From NCBI RefSeq assembly GCF_002223055.1, contig NZ_NKFL01000004.1, positions 1,612,001-1,676,000 on the forward strand: DNA of 64,000 nt, given 5' to 3'. A program made the position numbers and the translations under genes. How positions within the stretch are numbered: position 1 is the stretch's first letter; each line of letters opens with the position of its first letter. A model generated the notes under the pieces. That model was not told the DNA's origin, ran no database searches, and saw nothing but the letters and a program-made list of their open reading frames with translations. Origin of the DNA: Burkholderia sp. HI2500. Its GTDB lineage: Bacteria > Pseudomonadota > Gammaproteobacteria > Burkholderiales > Burkholderiaceae. Shown here piece after piece: positions 43,616-52,392 of this stretch.

Positions 43616-45481
43616 TCAATCGCGCTGCAATACGTAGCGGCCCGGCGCCGGCTCGATCACCGGGAACTGCGCGGTACCGGGCTGGGCGGGCGGCTCCACC
43701 TTGCGGCCGCCGTACTGGTCGAGCCATTCGACCCAGGTCGTCCACCAGCTTCCCGGGTGCTCGGTTGCACCGGCGAACCAGTCGTCCGCCGATTCGGGCA
43801 GGTCGCTGTCGTTGACCCAGTAGCTGCGCTTCTTCTTCGCCGGCGGGTTGATCACGCCCGCGATGTGCCCCGACGCGCCGAGCACGAACTTCAGCGGGCC
43901 CGACAGGATCGACGTCGACGCATAGGCCGTCTGCCACGGCACGATGTGATCCTCGCGCGAACCGTAGATGAAGGTCGGCACGTCGATCAGCGTCAGGTCC
44001 ACCGACTCGCCGCACACGGTCAGCGCGCCCGGTTCGCGCAGCTTGTTCTCGAGATAGGTATTGCGCAGGTACCACGCGTACATCGGCCCCGGCAGGCTCG
44101 TCGAATCGCTGTTCCAGTACAGCAGGTCGAATGGCGCCGGCGTGCGGCCCTTCAGGTAGTTGTCGACGACGTAGTTCCACACGAGGTCGTTCGGCCGCAG
44201 GAACGAGAACGTGTTCGCGAATTCGACGCCGCGCATCAGCCCCGGCTGCGTACCGTTCTTGCCGCCGATGGTCTGCTCGCGCATCTGCACGTGCGCCTCG
44301 TCGACGAACACGTCGAGAATGCCGGTGTCGGTGAAGTCGAGCATCGCGGTGAGCAGCGTCATCGACGCGGCCGGATGTTCGCCGCGCGCAGCAAGCACCG
44401 CGAGCGCGGTCGCGAGCATCGTGCCGCCGACGCAGAAGCCGAGCGTGTTGATCTGCTCGCGGCCGCTGACCTGCTGCACGGCGTCGATCGCCGCGAGCAG
44501 CCCCTCGTTCATGTAGTCGTCCCACGTCTTGTGCGCCACCGATGCGTCCGCGTTGCGCCACGACACGAGGAACACCTGATGGCCGTTCGACAGCGCATGC
44601 GCGACGAGCGAATTCTCGGGCTGCAGGTCGAGGATGTAGAACTTGTTGATGCAAGGCGGCACGATCAGCAGCGGTCGCTCGAACACCTTGTCCGTCTTCG
44701 GCGTGTACTGGATCAGCTGGATCAGGTCGTTCTCGTAGACGACCGCGCCTTCGGTACACCCGAGGTTCTTGCCGACCACGAACTGCGATTCGTCGGTCTG
44801 CGAAATCTTGCCGCGCTGCATGTCGCCGAGCAGGTTCATCATCCCTTGCCGCAGGCTTTCGCCCTGCGTTTCGAGGATCGATTTCTGTGCGTCGGGATTG
44901 AGTGCGAGGAAGTTGCTCGGCGCGGCCGCGGCCGTCCATTGCTGGACCGTGAAACGAATGCGCTCGCGCGTCTTCGGATCGGTCTGCAGCGCGTCGGCCA
45001 GCTCCTGCAGATAGCGCGCGTTGAGCAGATACCAGGCCGCCGCGAACGCATGCGCCGGCGACGCCTTCCACGCATCGCCGCTGAAACGGCGGTCCTTCAG
45101 CTCGGGCGACTCGAGCTTCGCCGCGGCGGCCTGCTGCATCAGCGCCATGCAATCGCGCGCGTAGTCGGCCTGCAACGCCTGCAGCCGCTCGGGCGGAATC
45201 GCGGCGGCCGGCAGCTTCAACCCGGCGAACGGCGACGCCATCGCGCCGAAATCGGGCATCGACGGCATCTGGAACGGGAACGATGTCGGAAACTGGAATG
45301 TCGCGAACGGATTCACGGTGGCCGACGCAGTCGCGGCGCGTGCCGGATCTGCAAAACCGCGCCACGCGTTCAACCACGACTCGAACATCTGCTGCATCGG
45401 CTGGGCGGCCGGATCGAAACCAATGCTGCCCGGGGAAGTGCCCGCCTGAGCGGACGTCGACGATTTTTTCGATGCTGTCAT
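43616..45481 (-). CDS. phaC: Class I polyhydroxyalkanoate synthase PhaC
   Basis: Polymerises 3-hydroxyacyl-CoA to PHB at the granule surface. The protein has 621 residues, near the usual 590-620 for class I. The lipase-like box is GFCVGGT with the nucleophile Cys. The catalytic Asp lies in DLTLIDVPTFIYGSREDHIVPW and the His in LGASGHIAGVINPP. The N-terminal 100 residues are variable and rich in Ala, Pro and Phe. The start at 45481 is MTASKKSSTSAQAG. The first gene of the phaCAB unit, preceded by a leader hairpin and an AT-rich region. Confidence 0.95.
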   Translation of the reverse strand: MTASKKSSTSAQAGTSPGSIGFDPAAQPMQQMFESWLNAWRGFADPARAATASATVNPFATFQFPTSFPFQMPSMPDFGAMASPFAGLKLPAAAIPPERLQALQADYARDCMALMQQAAAAKLESPELKDRRFSGDAWKASPAHAFAAAWYLLNARYLQELADALQTDPKTRERIRFTVQQWTAAAAPSNFLALNPDAQKSILETQGESLRQGMMNLLGDMQRGKISQTDESQFVVGKNLGCTEGAVVYENDLIQLIQYTPKTDKVFERPLLIVPPCINKFYILDLQPENSLVAHALSNGHQVFLVSWRNADASVAHKTWDDYMNEGLLAAIDAVQQVSGREQINTLGFCVGGTMLATALAVLAARGEHPAASMTLLTAMLDFTDTGILDVFVDEAHVQMREQTIGGKNGTQPGLMRGVEFANTFSFLRPNDLVWNYVVDNYLKGRTPAPFDLLYWNSDSTSLPGPMYAWYLRNTYLENKLREPGALTVCGESVDLTLIDVPTFIYGSREDHIVPWQTAYASTSILSGPLKFVLGASGHIAGVINPPAKKKRSYWVNDSDLPESADDWFAGATEHPGSWWTTWVEWLDQYGGRKVEPPAQPGTAQFPVIEPAPGRYVLQRD

Positions 45482-45841
45482 TACCTGCCTTACCGGTGAT
45501 TCGTGAGCGTCTATCGTGAAATCCTGCTCGCGCGCGGCGTGCCGGCTGCGAGCCGGGCCGTCATGCTCTGGAGAGGCGTCTCCAGATTCTGCCGCAGTGC
45601 GGTATTTTTATCATTATCGTTTTCCCCATGTGAAGCGCCATGTCAAACCGCTGAACATTTCCGTACGGAGATAATCCTCGCACAACAGACGGGACAAGGG
45701 TTCCGGCGAAACATAAAACATTTTGGTTGACTTGACTTCGGGATTTTTCATTCAATCGCGCATGCAGTGCGGCATAGCGGCCGAAATATCGAGATAACCC
45801 GATTTTGCGGCGCACCAAAATCCACGTGCATGCGCATTCCG
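45482..45841 (-). promoter_or_regulatory. phaC upstream region
   Basis: These 360 bases hold no gene and are the most AT-rich stretch of the PHB locus. On the minus strand, TCTGGAGA and TCTCCAGA form an eight-base-pair leader hairpin with a GCCT-type loop (45567-45586), and above it lie GATAAT (45613-45618) and TTGACA (45641-45646). Their spacing is 22 bases, too long for a standard promoter, so the exact promoter is unclear. TGC/GCA-rich sequence near 45760 could be a PhaR site; that is speculative. Confidence 0.4.
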
Positions 45842-46681
45842 TCAATCGGCCAGCCAGATCGCTGCTGCCATGCGGCCCGTCACGCGATCGCGCCGGTACG
45901 AATAGAAGCGTGCCTGTTCGGTGACCGTGCAGGCCGTCCCGCCGCTCACGTGCGCAACGCCCGCACGCGCGAGACGCAGGCGCGCGAGCGCATAGAGATC
46001 GGCGAGAAACTTGCCGGGCGCGCCATCGATCGCGACGAACGCAAGCCGGGTTTCATCATGCTCCGACTGCGGGGCCGTGTCGAGAAACGCGTCACGCACG
46101 TCGGCGCCGACCTCGAACGCCCGCGGGCCGATCGCCGGCCCGAGGTATGCATGCAGCGCGTCCGTCGCACCGCCCGCGAGTGCCGCGACACGCGTCGCGG
46201 TCTGCTCGACGATGCCGGCCGCCAGCCCGCGCCAGCCCGCATGGGCTGCGCCGACGGCACGGCCCTGCGTGTCGCACAGCAGCACGGGCAGGCAATCCGC
46301 GACCATCACGACGCAGACGGCACCCGCCCGGTCGGTGACGCTCGCGTCGGCCTGCACCGGCGCCGTCGCCATCGGCGCCGCCGCGATCACCTCGTCCGCA
46401 CGCACGATCTGCGCGCCGTGAACCTGCTCGAGCCACGCAGCGCTCGACTGGCCTGCCAGCGCCAGCAAGCGTGCGCGATTCCCTGCCACATGGGCCGGGT
46501 CGTCACCGGTATGCAGGCCGAGATTCATCCCGCCCGGCAGCGCGTCTCCGCGCTGCCAGCGCCCGTACGGGCCTTCGCTCACGCCGCCGTCACGCGTCGT
46601 GATCAGCGCGCGCACGCGCGGCGACACCTGCCAGTCGGGCTGCACGCAGTCCTGCCACGTCAACGGCGCCAGGTTCGTCAT
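45842..46681 (-). CDS. pgeF: PgeF-type multicopper-oxidase-fold protein (laccase domain)
   Basis: A 279-residue protein of the YfiH/PgeF family, which in E. coli removes wrong amino acids from peptidoglycan precursors (polyphenol oxidase activity also described). Family signatures include ALPGGMNLGLHTGDDPAHVAGNRARLLAL, WLEQVHGAQIV, DCLPVLLCD and GAAHAGWRGLAAGIVEQT (zinc His). The C-terminal TEQARFYSYRRDRVTGRMAAAIWL is typical. The ATG at 46681 follows the rluD stop by seven bases, with AGGAG nine bases before it, so it is an operon partner of rluD. Confidence 0.88.
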   Translation of the reverse strand: MTNLAPLTWQDCVQPDWQVSPRVRALITTRDGGVSEGPYGRWQRGDALPGGMNLGLHTGDDPAHVAGNRARLLALAGQSSAAWLEQVHGAQIVRADEVIAAAPMATAPVQADASVTDRAGAVCVVMVADCLPVLLCDTQGRAVGAAHAGWRGLAAGIVEQTATRVAALAGGATDALHAYLGPAIGPRAFEVGADVRDAFLDTAPQSEHDETRLAFVAIDGAPGKFLADLYALARLRLARAGVAHVSGGTACTVTEQARFYSYRRDRVTGRMAAAIWLAD

Positions 46682-46687
46682 CGGCAC

Positions 46688-47896
46688 TCACTCCTCCTCA
46701 TCGTCCAGGTCCGGCTCGTCATCGTGATACTCGTCGCCGAAATCGTCATCGTCGTAGACACCGTCATCGTCGTCGAATTCCTCGTCGCCCTGTCCGAAGC
46801 CGAGCGCCGCGACGAGTGTGTTCATGTCGTCCGGCAGCGGGCAGCGCCATTGCATCGCCTTGCCCGTGACCGGATGCACGAGGCCGAGCCGCCACGCATG
46901 CAGCGCCTGTCGCGCGAACCCGTCCGGCAGCGGCGTGACCGAGCGCTTGCCGCGCGCACGGCCGTACACGGGATCGCCGAGCAGCGGATGCCCGGCGTGC
47001 GCGCAGTGCACGCGGATCTGGTGCGTGCGACCGGTCTCGAGATCGCACTGGATCGCCGAAACCGGCTGACGTTGCCACAGGCATGTGTCAACCGTGCGGA
47101 AATGCGTGCGCGCGGGCTTGCCCGATGCCCCCGTGACGACGGCCATGCGCGTGCGTTCGCGCGGATCGCGGCCGATCGGCGCGTCGATCGTGCCTTCCTC
47201 GGGCATCGTGCCCCACACGAGCGCGAAATAGCGGCGCTTCACCGTGCGCGCCTGCAGCTGGCGCACGAGGTCCGTCTGCGCGGCCAGCGTGCGCGCCACC
47301 ACCATCAGGCCCGACGTTTCCTTGTCGAGCCGGTGGACGATCCCTGCGCGCGGCAGGCCGGCCGCCGCGTCGCCGTAGCGATGCAGCAGCCCGTTGAGGA
47401 TCGTGCCGCTCCAGTTGCCGGCGGCCGGATGCACGACGAGGCCGGCCGGCTTGTTGATGACAACGAGCGCGTCGTCCTCGTAGATCACGTCGAGCGGCAC
47501 CGGCTCCGGCGTAAAGGCAAGCTGCTCGGGGAGCAGGTCGGGCACGAGTTCGATCTTCGCGCCGAGCGGCACCGGCTGGCGGATCTTTGCCGGCGCGCCG
47601 TCGACGAGCACGCGCTGCGCCTCGATCCAGCTCTGCAGGCGGCTGCGCGAGAATTCGGGGAACAGTTGGGCGAGCGCCTTGTCGAGGCGTTCGCCCGCGA
47701 GCGACATCGGCACTTCGACGACGCGCGGCGCTTCATCGACCGCCGCGGACGGCACGACGGGCGGCTGCATTGCGTCGCCGATCAGATCGTCATCGAGGGA
47801 ATCCCCCGAGGCGGCGTCGGCGGGCCGATCGCTTGGGCTATAATCTTCGCGATTTGGTGTGCCCGGCTGGGCATTCTGCGAACTTGAACGGGTCAT
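46688..47896 (-). CDS. rluD: 23S rRNA pseudouridine synthase RluD
   Basis: Converts uridines 1911, 1915 and 1917 of 23S rRNA helix 69 to pseudouridine. The 402-residue protein has a 55-residue acidic N-terminal extension, then an S4 domain ([34 protein letters not shown]), and the catalytic motif [14 protein letters not shown], where Asp is the nucleophile. After [20 protein letters not shown] comes an unusual tail of about 30 residues almost entirely Asp and Glu. The typical RluD is about 325 residues. It is divergent from bamD with 41 bases between start codons. Confidence 0.92.
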   Translation of the reverse strand: MTRSSSQNAQPGTPNREDYSPSDRPADAASGDSLDDDLIGDAMQPPVVPSAAVDEAPRVVEVPMSLAGERLDKALAQLFPEFSRSRLQSWIEAQRVLVDGAPAKIRQPVPLGAKIELVPDLLPEQLAFTPEPVPLDVIYEDDALVVINKPAGLVVHPAAGNWSGTILNGLLHRYGDAAAGLPRAGIVHRLDKETSGLMVVARTLAAQTDLVRQLQARTVKRRYFALVWGTMPEEGTIDAPIGRDPRERTRMAVVTGASGKPARTHFRTVDTCLWQRQPVSAIQCDLETGRTHQIRVHCAHAGHPLLGDPVYGRARGKRSVTPLPDGFARQALHAWRLGLVHPVTGKAMQWRCPLPDDMNTLVAALGFGQGDEEFDDDDGVYDDDDFGDEYHDDEPDLDDEEE

Positions 47897-47937
47897 TTAG
47901 ACTGGGTCACCGAGACTTGAAGCTAGGACATGCGAGC

Positions 47938-48762
47938 ATGATGAATTCGACCAAACGCACGGCCAGAACCGTCGCCGCCCGGGCTGCGGCGGTAGCGGCC
48001 GCGGCCCTCATCGCCGGCTGCCACGGCTTGCCGCAGAAGCAGGACGAGACGGCTACCTGGTCGAACAACAAATTATACTCAGAGGCCCAGGACGCACTGT
48101 CCGGCGGCGACTGGGGCAAGTGCGCGAAATATTTCGAATCGCTGCAAGGTCGCGATCCGTTCGGCCATTTTGCGCAGCAAGCACAGATCAACGTTGCATA
48201 CTGCAACTGGAAGGATAACGAAGCGGCCGCCGCCGACCAGGCCGTCGATCGCTTCATCCAGCTCCACCCCGATCATCCGGATATCCCGTACGCGTACTAC
48301 CTGAAGGGGATGATCCACTTCAACGACGATCTCGGCCTGTTCGGCCGCTTCTCCGGCCAGGACATGAGCGAGCGCGATCCGCAGGCACTGCGCGAATCGT
48401 ACGATGCGTTCAAGGTCGTCGTCGACCGCTTCCCGAAGAGCAAGTACGCGCCCGACGCCGCCGCGCGGATGCGCTACATCGTCAACGCGCTCGCGTCGCA
48501 CGAAGTGCACGCGGCCGACTACTACTACCGGCGCGGCGCCTACGTCGCGGCCATCAACCGTGCGCAGCTCGCGATCAAGGACTACAAGGGCGCCCCGGCG
48601 ATCGAGGACGCACTGCACATCATGATCCTGTCGTACGGCAAGCTGAACCAGCCGGAACTCGCCGAGGACACGAAGCGCGTGCTCGCCGGCACGTTCCCCG
48701 ACAGCCCGTACGTCACGGGCCACTCGCGCCCCGGCACGAAGAAGTCGTGGTGGCAGTTCTGA
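47938..48762 (+). CDS. bamD: Outer membrane protein assembly lipoprotein BamD
   Basis: Essential lipoprotein of the BAM complex that folds beta-barrels into the outer membrane. The 274-residue product has a lipoprotein signal with lipobox LIAGC, then YSEAQDALSGGDWGKCAKYFESLQGRDPFGHFAQQAQINVAYCNW, typical of the TPR repeats of BamD. DHPDIPYAYYLKGM is a hallmark. AGGA precedes ATG at 47938; the ATG three bases later is an alternative. Divergent from rluD with a short shared promoter region. A bidirectional terminator follows. Confidence 0.95.
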   Translation: MMNSTKRTARTVAARAAAVAAAALIAGCHGLPQKQDETATWSNNKLYSEAQDALSGGDWGKCAKYFESLQGRDPFGHFAQQAQINVAYCNWKDNEAAAADQAVDRFIQLHPDHPDIPYAYYLKGMIHFNDDLGLFGRFSGQDMSERDPQALRESYDAFKVVVDRFPKSKYAPDAAARMRYIVNALASHEVHAADYYYRRGAYVAAINRAQLAIKDYKGAPAIEDALHIMILSYGKLNQPELAEDTKRVLAGTFPDSPYVTGHSRPGTKKSWWQF

Positions 48763-48792
48763 CGCAAGCAGCGTGCAGCACGCGCTGCACGA

Positions 48793-48822
48793 ACAAAAAA
48801 CCCGGCCATCGAGCCGGGTTTT
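48793..48822. terminator. Terminator after bamD, bidirectional
   Basis: AAAAAACCCGGC and GCCGGGTTTTTT form the stem with a six-base loop, so U tracts follow on both strands. It ends bamD and probably also the helicase gene on the minus strand. Confidence 0.9.
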
Positions 48823-48882
48823 TTATTGGCGCCGCATTCGGGCGGCGCCGGTGCAATCGCGCGACGATCGCCGCACGCAACG

Positions 48883-51132
48883 TCACGTGCGCTTTGCCGA
48901 ACGGTGCTCGTCGAAGAAGTCCTGGACGACCGCGATCTCGCGGGTCCGCTTGAACGGCGGCAGGCTCTGCCAGATCCGGCGCCCGTAGGGCTTGTCGACG
49001 AGCCGCGTGTCGCAGATCATCAGCACGCCGCGATCCGTCTCCGCGCGAATCAGCCGGCCCGCGCCCTGCTTCAGCGTGATCACGGCCTGCGGCAACTGGT
49101 GCACGGCGAACGGGCTCAGCCCCTTCTTCGTCAGCGCGTCGAGCCGCGCGGCCAGCACCGGATCGTCCGGCGGCGCGAACGGCAGCTTGTCGATCACGAC
49201 GAGCGACAGCGCGTCACCGCGCACGTCGACGCCTTCCCAGAAACTCTGGCTGCCGACCAGGATCGCGTTGCCATACGCACGGAAACGGTCGAGCAGTTCG
49301 GTGCGGCTTGCATCGCCCTGCACGAGCAGCGGCATGTTCCAGCCGCGCGATTCGATCACGTCGCGCAGCTTCGACGCGATCCGGTCGACCGCGCGCAGCG
49401 TCGTGCACAGCATGAACACGCCGCCACCGGACGCCTCGATCGCCGGCAGCGCGGCGTCGAAGACGGCATCGGTAAACGCCGGCGAAGACGGTTGCGGCAG
49501 GTTGCGCGGCACGTACAGCAACCCTTGCGACTGGTAGTCGAACGGGCTCGCGAGCGTCATCGAGCGACGCGAGCTGAGGCCCATTTGTGCCGCATAGTGC
49601 GTGAAGTCACCGCGCACCGACAGCGTGGCCGACGTGAACACCCAGGCACGCGGCACGCCCGCGCGCTGCTTGGCAAAGATCGGCGCGACCGACAGCGGCG
49701 TTTCGTGCAGCTGGACCGTATGCGCGAACACTTCGACCCAGCGCACCTTCTCGTTCGGATCGCCGTCGGATGCCGCCTTGTCGCCGGCCGCGGTTGCGTC
49801 GGCCTTCGCCGCCGCTTCCGTCGCGCCGGGTGCGACCCAGCCGGCCAGCAGGTCCTGCAGCTCGCGTGCGCGCCGCAGGCACGCGCCGAGCGATTCCGCC
49901 CGTTCGGCCTGGCTGGCAAGCGCCGACGCCAGCGCGTCGAGCGCAGCCTCGAGCGCGTCGAGCGCACCGAACATCGGGTGATCGTCGCCGAGCTGGGCGA
50001 GCGACATGCGGACGATCTGGTCGTTCGCGAACGCCAGGCGCAAGTCGCGCGCCGCACGCTCGAGATCGCCGCCGAGCTTCACCCACTCGACCGCGTCGCG
50101 TGCATGGCTCAGGCCTTCCGCCACCGTGTCGCGGGCGAGCTCGAGGATCTGCGTCGTCGACAGCGTTTCGCCGAAGAACAGCGTCGCCGTTTCCGGCAAC
50201 TGGTGCGCTTCGTCGAAGATGACCGTGTTCGCGTTCGGCAGCAGCTCGGCCATCCCCGTATCGCGCAGCATGATGTCCGCGAAGAACAGGTGGTGGTTGA
50301 CGACGACGACGTCGGCCTGCTGCGCCTCGCGCCGCGCCTGCATCACGAAGCAATCCTTGTAATGCGGGCATTCCTGGCCGAGGCAGTTGTCGCGCGTCGA
50401 CGTGACCATCGACCACACGGGCGCCGTTTCCGGCACGCTCGCGAGCTCGGCCTTGTCGCCGCTCTTCGTGATCTTCGCGAAGCGGACGATTTCCTGCAGA
50501 TACGCCGTATCCTGCCGCGACGGCAACCGGCCGTTGTCGGCCGTGCGTTGCAGGTAGTAGTGGCACAGGTAGTTGGCCCGGCCCTTCAGCATCGCGACCG
50601 ACACCGGCACCGCCAGCGCGTTGCGCACGGTCGGGATGTCGCGCGCGAACAATTGGTCCTGCAGGTGTTTCGTGCCGGTCGACACGATCACCTTGCCGCC
50701 CCACAGCATCGCAGGCACGAGGTACGCATAGGTCTTGCCGGTACCCGTGCCGGCCTCGACGATCAGCGTGTTGTCGCCGGCATCGCCGCCGACTTCGGCT
50801 GCCGCGGCGGCGTCCGCGCCCGTTTCGGCCGCCTTGTCGCCGTCGCCGAGGCGACGTGCCGGCCGCTTGCGGGTTTCGAAGATCTCGGGTTCGGGCATCC
50901 GGCGCGCGGACGCTTCCATCGCGGACGCGACGGCGCGCGCCATCTCGATCTGCGACTGTCGCGGCCGGTAGCCGTCGAGCGCACGCGCCAGCAATCCGCC
51001 TTCGCCGAAGATCGTGTCGAGTTCGTCGACGCGCTTGCGGCTCAGCTCAAAGGTGCCTTCGGGCGCACGAGCGCGCCCGGCGGGCGACACGTCGCGCCGG
51101 GCATCGGGGGTGGCTTCAAGCGGTGAATTCAA
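48883..51132 (-). CDS. DinG/YoaA-type Fe-S DNA helicase
   Basis: An XPD-like 5'-3' DNA helicase, 749 residues. Walker A is EAGTGTGKT near residue 130, the DEAH box is FDEAHQLPE, and later helicase motifs include SQSFWEGVDVRGD and GAGRLIRAETDRG. Four cysteines (YLCHYY then DNCLGQECPHYKDC) match the Fe-S cluster of DinG. A 60-residue insertion before the Walker A (Ala/Gly/Asp-rich) is unlike E. coli. Probable role is repair of replication-linked DNA structures. The next gene, DUF465, lies upstream on the same strand with 55 bases between. Confidence 0.88.
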   Translation of the reverse strand: MNSPLEATPDARRDVSPAGRARAPEGTFELSRKRVDELDTIFGEGGLLARALDGYRPRQSQIEMARAVASAMEASARRMPEPEIFETRKRPARRLGDGDKAAETGADAAAAAEVGGDAGDNTLIVEAGTGTGKTYAYLVPAMLWGGKVIVSTGTKHLQDQLFARDIPTVRNALAVPVSVAMLKGRANYLCHYYLQRTADNGRLPSRQDTAYLQEIVRFAKITKSGDKAELASVPETAPVWSMVTSTRDNCLGQECPHYKDCFVMQARREAQQADVVVVNHHLFFADIMLRDTGMAELLPNANTVIFDEAHQLPETATLFFGETLSTTQILELARDTVAEGLSHARDAVEWVKLGGDLERAARDLRLAFANDQIVRMSLAQLGDDHPMFGALDALEAALDALASALASQAERAESLGACLRRARELQDLLAGWVAPGATEAAAKADATAAGDKAASDGDPNEKVRWVEVFAHTVQLHETPLSVAPIFAKQRAGVPRAWVFTSATLSVRGDFTHYAAQMGLSSRRSMTLASPFDYQSQGLLYVPRNLPQPSSPAFTDAVFDAALPAIEASGGGVFMLCTTLRAVDRIASKLRDVIESRGWNMPLLVQGDASRTELLDRFRAYGNAILVGSQSFWEGVDVRGDALSLVVIDKLPFAPPDDPVLAARLDALTKKGLSPFAVHQLPQAVITLKQGAGRLIRAETDRGVLMICDTRLVDKPYGRRIWQSLPPFKRTREIAVVQDFFDEHRSAKRT

Positions 51133-51187
51133 GGCAAGCGTTCCTGTGTCCAGCGCCCGGGCGGCGCCGGCGCTTGCCAGGCCGCGC

Positions 51188-51403
51188 TCAGGCGCGCTTA
51201 TCCGGTTCCAGCTGCGATTGCAGCAAAATGATTTTGTCCTTGGCCGCCAGCTTTTCCTTCTTCAGCCGGTGCAGCGTGATGTCGTCGATGTCGGAGTGCC
51301 CTTCCTTCAGCTCGATCTCCCGAGCGAGCTGCTGGTGCTGCTCCTGCAATGCAGCCAAACGGTTGTGCAATTCCTGCTGCTGTTCCGTGTGACGGTTTTG
51401 CAT
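51188..51403 (-). CDS. DUF465 (YdcH-like) small coiled-coil protein
   Basis: A 71-residue Gln/Glu/Lys-rich helical protein. The segment LHNRLAALQEQHQQLAREIELKEGHSDIDDITLHRLKKEKLAAKDKI fits DUF465, with the KKEKL-x-x-KD-x-I tail shared with E. coli YdcH. Function unknown; the family is a soluble two-helix hairpin. A good ribosome binding site, GAGGAGG, precedes the ATG at 51403 by seven bases. Confidence 0.85.
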   Translation of the reverse strand: MQNRHTEQQQELHNRLAALQEQHQQLAREIELKEGHSDIDDITLHRLKKEKLAAKDKIILLQSQLEPDKRA

Positions 51404-51479
51404 ACTTGCCTCCTCATCGAAGCAGCGCGCCGACTGGCGTGCCGGCGCGCCCGAGACTGATCTCGATCAATCCAACACG

Positions 51480-52232
51480 TTACTGCCCCTGCTGTTGCTT
51501 CTGCTGCGCCTTCTCGGCCGCTTCCTTCTGACGCTGCTCGACATCGGCCTTGTGCTGCACGGCTTCCTTCTGCTTCTGCTCGTAGCGCGCGGCGTTGTCC
51601 GCCCGCTCCTGCGCCTTCTGCGCGGCCTGCTGGTGCGCCTGGTCGAGCTTGCGCTGGAAGTCGCCCTGCTTCTGGTCGTATGCCTGCTTGTTCGCCGCGC
51701 GCTGCGGCCCTTCCGCGCCACGCTGCGCCTGCTTCAGCGCATTCTGCTCCTGCTTGTCGCGGAACGCAGCCGCGTTTGCCGCATCGTTCGCCGCGCGCTG
51801 CGGTGCTTCCGCCGCGTTCTGCGCCGCCTTCAGCGCCTGCTGCTGGTCGCGCTGCTGCGCACGCACCGCCCGCTGCTCGTCGTTGAGTGCGAGCTGCTCC
51901 TGGCGGATGCTCGCCCGCTCGTCGCGCATCTTTTCACGCGCCTTGCCGAGACAGTGATTGACGAAGAACTTGCTGTAGCAATCGTGCTCGGCCACCGCAT
52001 AACGATAATCGTTTTCTGCGGAGCGTTGATTGAGCACTTTTTGACGGGCGTCGAAATCCGGTGCGGCCGTGGCCGTCACGGGCGCCGCCGCGGCGGCGGC
52101 CGGCGCGGTTGCGTCCGAAGCTTGCGCGAACGCGCTGGAAGGCCCGGCAGACAAAGCCGCGGCGAGCGCTGCGCCGAGCGCGACGAGAGAAATTCGGGAA
52201 GTTGGCAACGTCGTAGGAAAGCTGCGGGACAT
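51480..52232 (-). CDS. Exported Gln/Ala-rich coiled-coil protein
   Basis: A 250-residue exported protein with a signal peptide of about 36 residues (ends SSAFAQA). A short Ala/Thr linker leads to [55 protein letters not shown], which carries two cysteines. The remaining 150 residues are a repetitive Gln, Ala, Arg and Lys helix with [15 protein letters not shown] and [16 protein letters not shown] repeats. The charged helix should form a coiled coil across the periplasm. No family recognised; it resembles TolA-like linkers only in composition. Divergent from tex. Confidence 0.72.
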   Translation of the reverse strand: MSRSFPTTLPTSRISLVALGAALAAALSAGPSSAFAQASDATAPAAAAAAPVTATAAPDFDARQKVLNQRSAENDYRYAVAEHDCYSKFFVNHCLGKAREKMRDERASIRQEQLALNDEQRAVRAQQRDQQQALKAAQNAAEAPQRAANDAANAAAFRDKQEQNALKQAQRGAEGPQRAANKQAYDQKQGDFQRKLDQAHQQAAQKAQERADNAARYEQKQKEAVQHKADVEQRQKEAAEKAQQKQQQGQ

Positions 52233-52392
52233 GTGTCAAATTCTATCACCCCCGGCTGGGCGCTCCGCCATTTATGGCAAAATGCCCCGCTTCACTCACC
52301 CGCGGCATCCGGCCCGTCGGGCCCGCCACGCAGCCCGCCGCTTCGGGCCTGCCGGCCCCCGCCGCGATTTCAGCAGGCAGATCATCCACGAC

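Noticed and set aside
42242..45499. A 1085-residue open frame on the plus strand opposite the pha genes
   Set aside because: It is Arg/His-rich with no recognisable domain, and lies exactly antisense to phaA and phaC, whose motifs are complete. High GC content keeps such shadow frames open.
45613..45646. TTGACA and GATAAT as the phaC promoter
   Set aside because: The spacer is 22 bases, well beyond the usual 16-18, so it is mentioned only as part of the upstream region.
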